This document shows, in pieces, positions 5,737 to 10,037 of a DNA stretch of 10,037 nt (position 1 is its first letter; each line of letters opens with the position of its first letter). The translations under genes and the position numbers were made by a program. The notes below the pieces were generated by a model. The model saw nothing but the letters and a program-made list of their open reading frames with translations, was not told the origin of the DNA and did not search any database. Location: NCBI GenBank assembly GCA_934131055.1, contig CAKOZB010000047.1, forward strand, positions 1-10,037, given 5' to 3'. This DNA is from an uncultured Clostridia bacterium. Its GTDB lineage: Bacteria > Bacillota > Clostridia > TANB77 > CAG-508.

Positions 5737-5814
5737 TTATTCTTCTTTCAATCCGAATATTAATTTAACAAAGCCTCTTAAAAATTTTGGCACTTTTTTT
5801 ACCACAATTTTCAT
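5737..5814 (-). CDS. spoVM: Stage V sporulation protein M, SpoVM
   Basis: A 25-codon frame begins MKIVVKKVPKFLRGFVK and ends LIFGLKEE. It lines up without gaps with B. subtilis SpoVM (26 residues, beginning MKFYTIKLPKFLGGIV): Lys2, Lys7, Pro9-Lys10-Phe11-Leu12, Gly14, Val16 and Gly21 agree. SpoVM is an amphipathic peptide that lies on the convex outer forespore membrane and anchors the SpoIVA coat basement layer; Pro9 is important for this localisation. The gene adjoins rpmB, as in B. subtilis, which supports the call. A stop lies in frame three codons upstream of the ATG, so the start is fixed. The GGGAGGAG site is 11-13 bases away, somewhat far. It is probably expressed from a SigE-type promoter upstream. 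Confidence 0.88.
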   Translation of the reverse strand: MKIVVKKVPKFLRGFVKLIFGLKEE

Positions 5815-5854
5815 ATTTAATCACACTCCTCCCTACAAGGTACAAATCTGGTTT

Positions 5855-5955
5855 GAAAAAATTAAATTTTGGCAAAATTTAAAAGGCAATGGAGCATACT
5901 TTGTGTATGTTGTTGTAAATGTAATTTGACGAAACCAAAATTGTAATTATTTTTC
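5855..5955 (+). repeat. Long copy of a terminal-inverted-repeat element
   Basis: The ends GAAAAAATTAAATTTTGGC (5855-5873) and CCAAAATTGTAATTATTTTT (5935-5954) are imperfect inverted repeats. The 101-base unit shares blocks of 16 and 21 identical bases with the element at 3453-3510, in the same orientation. The interior carries GCATAC/GTATGT pairing and the SigE-like promoter of spoVM. The short copy corresponds to this one after loss of central bases, one junction falling between two GGCAA repeats (5871-5875 and 5885-5889). It has no coding capacity and resembles a miniature inverted-repeat element. Confidence 0.65.
5902..5930 (-). promoter_or_regulatory. SigE-type promoter of spoVM
   Basis: On the minus strand GTCAAATT (5930-5923) and CATACACA (5909-5902) are 13 bases apart. 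Each differs by one base from the mother-cell SigE consensus (GTCATATT and CATACAnT). SpoVM is a mother-cell protein under SigE in B. subtilis, so the assignment makes biological sense. The leader would be about 80 bases and cross the rest of the repeat element. Confidence 0.55.
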
Positions 5956-5974
5956 AACCTAAACTGCTATTTTT

Positions 5975-6130
5975 CTACTTTTTACAAAATAGCCATGCAA
6001 CTCCCAGTATAAACAATGCACAACCTATTATAAATAGCCATCCTGTAATTGGAAGTAATAACACAAGCAATATTCCCGAGCCTACTCCAATAAGGCAAAC
6101 TCCTATAGTCTTTTTTAATGCTTCAAACAT
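5975..6130 (-). CDS. Small membrane protein of 51 residues, two helices
   Basis: The frame starts MFEALKKTIGVCLIGVGSGI and ends GVAWLFCKK. Two hydrophobic helices (about 9-27 and 31-48) are joined by LPITGW, giving a short hairpin topology with basic residues at both ends. The ATG at 6130 has a perfect AAGGAGG about seven bases upstream, which makes translation likely despite the small size. I do not recognise the family; the G-rich first helix plus a P-x-x-GW turn recalls small uncharacterised clostridial membrane proteins. The stop codon lies in a hairpin (GCTATTTT with AAAATAGC), and the long repeat element follows before spoVM. Confidence 0.75.
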   Translation of the reverse strand: MFEALKKTIGVCLIGVGSGILLVLLLPITGWLFIIGCALFILGVAWLFCKK

Positions 6131-6277
6131 ATATTACCTCCTTTTTTATATAATATTATTTGTTTTACATAAACGTGCTTCTATTTATTTATTTTGAAAA
6201 ATATTGTATAATTGAGCTGAGCTTTAAATGAAATTATTTATTATACATTTACTGTACTAACATTAGAGCTTTATTTT

Positions 6278-6310
6278 GGAAAAATTATATAAGTTTCTAA
6301 TTATTTTTCC
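6278..6310 (+). other. Hairpin in the leader of nth
   Basis: GGAAAAAT (6278-6285) pairs with ATTTTTCC (6303-6310) around a loop of 17 bases. It ends 28 bases before the nth start codon. It could be chance pairing in AT-rich DNA; no promoter is convincing in the 208 bases before nth. Confidence 0.3.
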
Positions 6311-6338
6311 TTGAAATCAAAATACGAAAGGACTCTTT

Positions 6339-6962
6339 ATGACAAAACAAAATGCAATTAAAATTATAGAAATTTTAAAAGAATTATATCCAGACGCAAA
6401 ATGCAGTCTAGATTTTAATACTCCATTTGAAATGTTGGTGGCTGTTTGTTTATCTGCCCAGTGTACTGATGAACGAGTAAATAAAACAACTCCATCTATA
6501 TTTGCAAGATACGATACTCCACAAGACTTTGCTAATGCTGATATTCATGAATTAGAAGGACTCGTTCACCCATGTGGTTTTTACAAGAATAAGGCTAAAA
6601 ATTTAAAATTAGCCGGTGAAAAAATTATGAAAGATTTTAATGGTATTGTTCCACAGACTATGGAAGAACTTATGACTATTCCAGGTGTCGGCAGAAAAAG
6701 TGCCAATGTTATAATGTTGGAGGCTTTTAACATGCCACAAGGAATTGCAGTAGATACACACTGCAAACGTATTGCAAATAGACTCGGATTCTCAAAAGAA
6801 ACCGAGCCATCAAAAATTGAACAAGATTTATTAAAAGTAATTCCAAAAAAATATTACAAAGATGTTAATCATATTTTTATTTGGCATGGAAGAAATTTAT
6901 GTACTTCTCAGAATCCAAAATGTGATAAATGCCCATTAAAGAATTATTGTAAATTTCATTGA
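6339..6962 (+). CDS. nth: Endonuclease III (base-excision repair glycosylase/lyase)
   Basis: This 207-residue HhH-GPD enzyme removes oxidised pyrimidines and nicks abasic sites. The helix-hairpin-helix LMTIPGVGRKSANV carries catalytic Lys120, and VDTHCKRIANRLG carries catalytic Asp139. The four ligands of the [4Fe-4S] cluster are at the C-terminus with the exact C-x6-C-x2-C-x5-C spacing (Cys188, 195, 198, 204). LSAQCTDERVN (38-48) is the usual N-terminal signature. Length and motif positions fit the E. coli enzyme closely. The ATG has GAAAGGA about six bases upstream. The next gene starts 60 bases downstream in the same direction with no terminator between, so the two may be co-transcribed. 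Confidence 0.97.
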   Translation: MTKQNAIKIIEILKELYPDAKCSLDFNTPFEMLVAVCLSAQCTDERVNKTTPSIFARYDTPQDFANADIHELEGLVHPCGFYKNKAKNLKLAGEKIMKDFNGIVPQTMEELMTIPGVGRKSANVIMLEAFNMPQGIAVDTHCKRIANRLGFSKETEPSKIEQDLLKVIPKKYYKDVNHIFIWHGRNLCTSQNPKCDKCPLKNYCKFH

Positions 6963-7022
6963 CATTTGGCCATTTTAATTATATAGTGTTTTTATAAATT
7001 ACATATAGAAAGGGGAAATTTT

Positions 7023-8234
7023 ATGAAATTTTCAAAGAAATTAAAATCAATTTTATTTTTTGCTTTAGTTTTAGTTGTGTTACTTTCATCTGTTGTTTTT
7101 GCAGATAATGAAACACCCATTACAAAAGCAGATAACGAAGCAGGAATTATGCTAGTTGACGAAAATCTAGAAACTACCTCAAACGGTGTTTCTAAAACAT
7201 TGTATTTAGCAGATTCTTCTGTTACAATTGACTATCCTGTTGAAGGAAATGTTTTTGTAATGGCTCAAGACCTTACTATTAGTGGTAATATCTCTGGAAA
7301 TGTTTTTGCACTTGCACAAAACTTAAAAATAGAAACTACTGGTTCTATTAATTCAACTTTATTTGTTTGTGCAGAAAACGTTACAATTGATGGTACAGTA
7401 TCTGATGTATTCTCTATATCTAGCAATTTAACTATTAATAACAATGCTAGAATTATGCAAGACATCACAGCTGGTGGTAGTACATTAAAACTTGGCGGAA
7501 CTATCGGAAGAAATGCAAACTTTGGATTTGATGAAATATATGTATCGGATTCTGCAATGATTTTAGGAGATTTATCTTATTCTTCAAGAGTTGCTGCAAT
7601 TTCAGAAGACATTGTGTCTGGTACAACATCATTTAAACCAATAGAGGAAGTTAAAATTGAGCCAAAAGATATTATTAAAGAAAAATTAAATGATTTATAC
7701 ACTTTATTAGTAGTTTCTTTAGTTATAGTTTTAATTGTTGTATATGCAATGCCAAAATTTGCAGATAAAGAGCAAAAAATTGTTGAAAACAAATTAGCAG
7801 TTACATTTGGATATGGTGCATTAGCACTAATACTAATTCCAGTTGCATGTTTAATATTATTCTGCACAATATTAGGAATACTACCTTCTATCGTGCTATT
7901 ACTTGTTTACTTGTTTATAATTATGCAAGTTGCAACACCACTAGTTGCAATTGCTATGGCTAAAATAATTTGTCAAAAAATTAACAAAAATACTAAAGGA
8001 TTTACCCTATTGTTTAGCATGCTGTTAGTTTTAGCAATCTGGGTATTAGAACTAATTCCTGTTTTAGGAAGCATTGTTTCATTGTTAACAGCTATGTTAG
8101 GACTTGGAATTATTGTGTATGCAGTTTTTCATTCGACTATAGAGCCTAAAAAAGACTCAAAAAAAGATGACAAAATTGTTGCAGAAGCAAGTGCAATTAT
8201 AGAAACAAATGGAAAAGATGAAGAAAATAAATAA
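7023..8234 (+). CDS. Secreted beta-solenoid (bactofilin-like) protein with C-terminal membrane domain
   Basis: This is a 403-residue protein. Residues 1-27 form a signal peptide (basic start, long hydrophobic core, cleavage likely after VFA27). Residues about 58-190 are built of short repeats such as GNVFVMAQDLTISGNISGN and 'G.INSTLFVCAENVTIDG', the pattern of a right-handed beta-solenoid seen in bactofilin/polymer-forming proteins. A charged linker leads to about five hydrophobic segments (226-243, 262-284, 288-313, 327-347, 349-370) and a Lys/Glu-rich tail. So the solenoid should face the outside, anchored by a C-terminal membrane bundle. True bactofilins are cytoplasmic and lack this bundle. 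The function is unknown, perhaps envelope organisation. A GAAAGGGG site precedes the ATG by about seven bases. Confidence 0.8.
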   Translation: MKFSKKLKSILFFALVLVVLLSSVVFADNETPITKADNEAGIMLVDENLETTSNGVSKTLYLADSSVTIDYPVEGNVFVMAQDLTISGNISGNVFALAQNLKIETTGSINSTLFVCAENVTIDGTVSDVFSISSNLTINNNARIMQDITAGGSTLKLGGTIGRNANFGFDEIYVSDSAMILGDLSYSSRVAAISEDIVSGTTSFKPIEEVKIEPKDIIKEKLNDLYTLLVVSLVIVLIVVYAMPKFADKEQKIVENKLAVTFGYGALALILIPVACLILFCTILGILPSIVLLLVYLFIIMQVATPLVAIAMAKIICQKINKNTKGFTLLFSMLLVLAIWVLELIPVLGSIVSLLTAMLGLGIIVYAVFHSTIEPKKDSKKDDKIVAEASAIIETNGKDEENK

Positions 8235-8272
8235 AAATTCACTTGTGCATCTAGTGTTTTTTGTATTTATAA

Positions 8273-8373
8273 AACCCCAAGTTTATTGTAATGAACTCAA
8301 AAAGCTGGTCAGTATAATAGATTGAGTATATCGGAAAGTTTGTGTAAACTTTCCGATATACTCATCTGGGGTT
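8273..8373. repeat. Long inverted repeat between convergent genes
   Basis: A perfect 19-base-pair inverted repeat with a GTGT loop lies at 8323-8364 (arms TGAGTATATCGGAAAGTTT and its complement); three more pairs follow beyond one bulged base. An outer AACCCCA/TGGGGTT pair (8273-8279 with 8367-8373) can enclose it. No T-run follows directly on either strand, so a terminator role is not clear. It lies between the solenoid gene and the lectin-like gene and could form a cruciform. Confidence 0.7.
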
Positions 8374-8397
8374 ATTTTACGCCGTTTTATTGAGCGC

Positions 8398-8505
8398 TTA
8401 CGTTATATTTCTGCTTCTCAGTTTAGGGTGAAGCATCCCTGTTTCTAATTTAGCTCTCTGGGCTCTGCTTTCAGCTATGCTCAAATTCGAGCATCCAGGG
8501 CTCAT
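8398..8505 (-). other. 35-codon open frame behind the lectin-like gene, doubtful
   Basis: An ATG two bases after the TAG of the upstream gene opens a 35-codon frame (MSPGCSNLSIAESRAQ... ending RSRNIT). There is no ribosome binding site, though stop-start coupling is possible. The DNA is about 40-43% G+C in two counted 60-base blocks (24/60 and 26/60), above the surroundings. It may matter as DNA (a flank of a homing site) more than as a peptide. I recognise no family. Confidence 0.25.
8477..8494 (-). other. Short hairpin just downstream of the variable-type 3' end
   Basis: ATGCTC (8477-8482) and GAGCAT (8489-8494) form a six-base-pair stem, with a G-U pair added on the minus strand and a four-base loop. 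It starts 13 bases after the stop codon of the lectin-like gene. Retroelement-diversified genes often have such a hairpin or cruciform just behind the variable region. Confidence 0.4.
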
Positions 8506-8507
8506 GT

Positions 8508-9563
8508 CTACATAAATAAAGTAACCCTGAACCCGATATCATATTGTGCTTTGTCAAAATTGCTCCAGCGGAAACCAGCAGGCAAAGATGCGCCGCAACT
8601 GCCTCCACGCGGGGTTAGTGAAGAATAGTCACTCGCCGAATCCTTAAAGGTCTCTGTCGTACACTCCCAAACATTTCCTCCCATATCATATATATTACAT
8701 ACTGGTGTAGTTTGTCCTGTCGGAACTAATATAGAAGATTTATTTGCCTTGGTTTTACTTGCTCCTGTTATATCTGTATATGAAAATGTTGTATCTTTAT
8801 AATTTCCTTCCTCCAAGCTACTTCCATAATCACTATTTACTTTTTGTATAAATTCTATTGTTGTATCCCATGCATAACTACTTACTAATTTTGTTTTGGC
8901 TTTATATCCTTGCCTTGTTGCAAAACCTTCAGCTAAAGAAACAGCTTGTGTTCCTGTTACCAAATTATATGGAGCTTGATTTGCTTTTATTGTTACTGTT
9001 TTTGTTACATCATTTGAACTTCTTAATGTTTTTGCTTCTGTACTTTCTTTATCCCCTGCTTCATATCTTCCTATATAAAATCCTTTATATCTTTCTACAC
9101 TTGTCTTTTCATCTTCTGGTAATGCTTCTAAATATTCCTCAACTCCATGCATCGCAGTATACCATGTTCTCTTATAATCTGCTATTTTTGCTACTGGCAC
9201 CCATACAAATTGGTTTCCATCTTTATCTTCTATTACTACTCCATCTTGTACTTTTGAAGCTGAATCTTTTGAAATTCTAAAGCCTTCTGGAATCCATACT
9301 TTTCCGTCTGTATATGTTACTTCTGTATTTTTTGTCATAAACTTGTTTTCATTTAATGAACTTTCCAGCTCTCCTATTAGACTATTCATGTCCTTTAAAT
9401 CGTTTTGGCTTGCTTCTGCTTGTTTTGTTTTAGCCTCTTGTGCTTTTGCTATTATTCCGTTATTGCCTAGTACTAAATTAATACTTACTCCTGCAAGAAT
9501 TAACAAAACTACTATCGTAACGACTAACGCAACTAGTGTAATTCCTTTTTTGTTTTTTAACAT
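8508..9563 (-). CDS. Prepilin-like anchored protein with FGE-sulfatase/C-type-lectin domain
   Basis: This is a 351-residue protein. Residues 1-30 are a class III (prepilin) signal and helix: NKKG|ITLVALVVTIVVLLILAG, with cleavage expected after Gly7. The fifth mature residue is Ala, not the usual Glu. A polar helix (about 38-72) follows, then a domain of the formylglycine-generating-enzyme/C-type-lectin fold: FVWVPVA (119-125), GFYIGRYEAG (161-170), IYDMGGNVWE (291-300), RGGS (319-322) and a terminal IGFRVTLFM. The cysteine pair of true formylglycine-generating enzymes is absent, so it is a binding domain and not an enzyme. AAGGAGG lies nine bases before the ATG. The last ~50 codons differ sharply in base composition (35 of 60 bases G+C at 8581-8640) from the rest of the gene. 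This suggests a surface or pilus-tip binding protein diversified at its C-terminus. Confidence 0.87.
   Translation of the reverse strand: MLKNKKGITLVALVVTIVVLLILAGVSINLVLGNNGIIAKAQEAKTKQAEASQNDLKDMNSLIGELESSLNENKFMTKNTEVTYTDGKVWIPEGFRISKDSASKVQDGVVIEDKDGNQFVWVPVAKIADYKRTWYTAMHGVEEYLEALPEDEKTSVERYKGFYIGRYEAGDKESTEAKTLRSSNDVTKTVTIKANQAPYNLVTGTQAVSLAEGFATRQGYKAKTKLVSSYAWDTTIEFIQKVNSDYGSSLEEGNYKDTTFSYTDITGASKTKANKSSILVPTGQTTPVCNIYDMGGNVWECTTETFKDSASDYSSLTPRGGSCGASLPAGFRWSNFDKAQYDIGFRVTLFM
8515..8675 (-). other. Candidate variable region of a diversity-generating retroelement target
   Basis: This stretch encodes NVWE through GFRVT of the FGE/C-type-lectin domain, the part that is mutagenised in known retroelement targets. 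G+C is 45-58% in two counted 60-base blocks (27/60 at 8521-8580, 35/60 at 8581-8640), against 19/60 in a block of the same gene (9001-9060). Codons at expected variable sites (TGC, GGC, TTC, GAC, AAT, TAT after RGGS) could derive from AAC/AAT in a template. No template repeat or reverse transcriptase lies in the window, so the label is provisional. Confidence 0.5.
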
Positions 9564-9620
9564 AAATTTCTTCCTCCTTGGTTTTTATTTTCTCACATAA
9601 AAATTTATTTATGCAGTAAA

Positions 9621-9649
9621 ATAATATCATTATTTTCACACCAGTGCAA
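9621..9649 (-). promoter_or_regulatory. Extended -10 promoter of the lectin-like gene
   Basis: On the minus strand TTGCAC (9649-9644) and TATTAT (9626-9621) are 17 bases apart, and TGA directly before the -10 gives the extended TGn motif. Transcription would start near 9614, leaving a leader of about 50 bases. Confidence 0.55.
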
Positions 9650-9672
9650 TAGTTTTTTCTTATTTTTTCAAC

Positions 9673-9700
9673 TTTGTCGTTTTTTATTGAATTTTGTCGT
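9673..9700 (-). promoter_or_regulatory. Tandem direct repeats upstream of the lectin-like gene promoter
   Basis: TTTGTCGT occurs at 9673-9680 and 9693-9700, exactly 20 bases (about two helical turns) apart, on the same face of the DNA. The nearer copy is 23 bases upstream of the -35. This is the geometry of a dimeric activator site. The regulator is unknown; the motif only partly resembles a Spo0A box (TTTGTCGAA). Confidence 0.4.
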
Positions 9701-9776
9701 ATTGTATTTTTTTGTTTATAGAGAATTTAAGAAAAATAATATAATAGCTCACAGTTTAAATATTTTCAATTTTTCG

Positions 9777-9808
9777 AAAAAAAAAATAACAAGCCAATTA
9801 GGCTTGCT
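9777..9808 (-). terminator. Strong intrinsic terminator of the right-edge gene
   Basis: CAAGCC (9806-9801 on the minus strand) pairs with GGCTTG (9795-9790) around a five-base loop, extended by a G-U and an A-T pair. Ten T residues follow on the minus strand (complement of 9786-9777). It lies five bases after the stop codon of the gene at 9814. Confidence 0.9.
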
Positions 9809-9813
9809 CAATA

Positions 9814-10037
9814 TTAAAATTGTATTTTTTGGAATAAAAACGCATGAACTTGATTTTCATCAATCTCTTGGTGCCAGAAGTCATTTATAGCTTTAAATGT
9901 TGCTTCTTGCTTTGGAGTTAATTCTACTGTTATTTCTTGAAATAAAAAGTTCTTTATCTTAGTCCATGTACTAATCTTTGTTGGTACTGCTGTATCAAAT
10001 TGATTTGGTATAACATTGTCCTTATTTATTGGATTTA
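9814..10037 (-). CDS. C-terminal 73 residues of an unidentified protein with FLFQEI-type repeats (partial)
   Basis: An open frame enters from the right edge and ends at TAA (9816-9814); no ATG lies in frame, so the start is outside the window. The visible part begins NPINKDNVIPNQFD and contains three copies of one short motif: IKNFLFQEI (27-35), INDFWHQEI (50-58) and VHAFLFQKI (63-71), with TVELTPKQEATF between the first two. The repeats suggest amphipathic helices with a conserved Phe-aromatic-Gln-Glu-Ile face. No signal peptide or enzyme motif is visible in this part. I do not recognise the family. A strong terminator follows directly, so this transcript is separate from the lectin-like gene. 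Confidence 0.7.
   Translation of the reverse strand, partial: NPINKDNVIPNQFDTAVPTKISTWTKIKNFLFQEITVELTPKQEATFKAINDFWHQEIDENQVHAFLFQKIQF

Noticed and set aside
5732..5929. 65-codon plus-strand frame behind rpmB
   Set aside because: It has no ribosome binding site, lies antisense to spoVM and through the repeat element, and shows no protein-like pattern.
6271..6310. Possible third copy of the inverted-repeat element before nth
   Set aside because: Only TATTTTGG and TAATTATTTTTC resemble the element; the TTTGAC block is missing, so chance similarity in AT-rich DNA is enough.
8858..9280. 140-codon plus-strand frame rich in Leu and Tyr
   Set aside because: It is antisense to the FGE/lectin-like gene; its composition comes from the opposite strand's codons.
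8508..9563. True formylglycine-generating (sulfatase-maturing) enzyme
   Set aside because: The catalytic cysteine pair near the C-terminus is absent and the protein has a prepilin anchor, so only the fold is shared.
9673..9700. Spo0A boxes before the lectin-like gene
   Set aside because: The core would need TGTCGAA; both copies read TGTCGT followed by T or A, so the match is incomplete.
1..10037. tRNA, rRNA, CRISPR arrays, known riboswitches or insertion-sequence transposases
   Set aside because: I looked for cloverleaf ends, regularly spaced repeats, T-box or other conserved leader motifs and transposase motifs and found none.

Overview
The window is AT-rich DNA (roughly 30% G+C by eye) with strong AGGAGG-type ribosome binding sites, a dcw cell-division cluster of Gram-positive order and a SpoVM peptide. 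Together these point to a spore-forming Clostridia-type member of the Firmicutes; I cannot name a species.

Left part (1-3416, minus strand). Reading leftward, murI (glutamate racemase) is followed by the dcw start: mraZ, rsmH, ftsL and the first 40 codons of what is probably the division penicillin-binding protein, cut by the window edge. The mraZ promoter is followed by phased GTG repeats that look like MraZ operator boxes. A 389-base leader separates mraZ from rsmH, and a terminator-like hairpin separates ftsL from the penicillin-binding protein gene.

Middle part (3417-6338). A cysteine-rich protein with a carboxypeptidase-regulatory-like fold lies on the plus strand. It converges, across a two-way terminator, on a minus-strand operon of two half-size TauE/SafE permeases and a 47-residue basic protein. 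Next are rpmB (L28) with a clear promoter and, convergent to it, spoVM, a 25-codon gene below the usual ORF cut-off. A SigE-like promoter for spoVM lies inside a 101-base element with terminal inverted repeats; a 58-base internally deleted copy lies upstream of murI. A 51-residue two-helix membrane protein follows.

Right part (6339-10037). nth (endonuclease III) and a secreted beta-solenoid/membrane protein are on the plus strand. They converge on a minus-strand gene that joins a prepilin-like N-terminus to an FGE-sulfatase/C-type-lectin domain. Its last ~50 codons and the DNA behind its stop codon form a G+C-rich island with inverted repeats. This is the layout expected of a target gene of a diversity-generating retroelement, although no reverse transcriptase or template repeat is in the window. 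The right edge holds the end of an unidentified gene with three FLFQEI-like repeats and a strong terminator.
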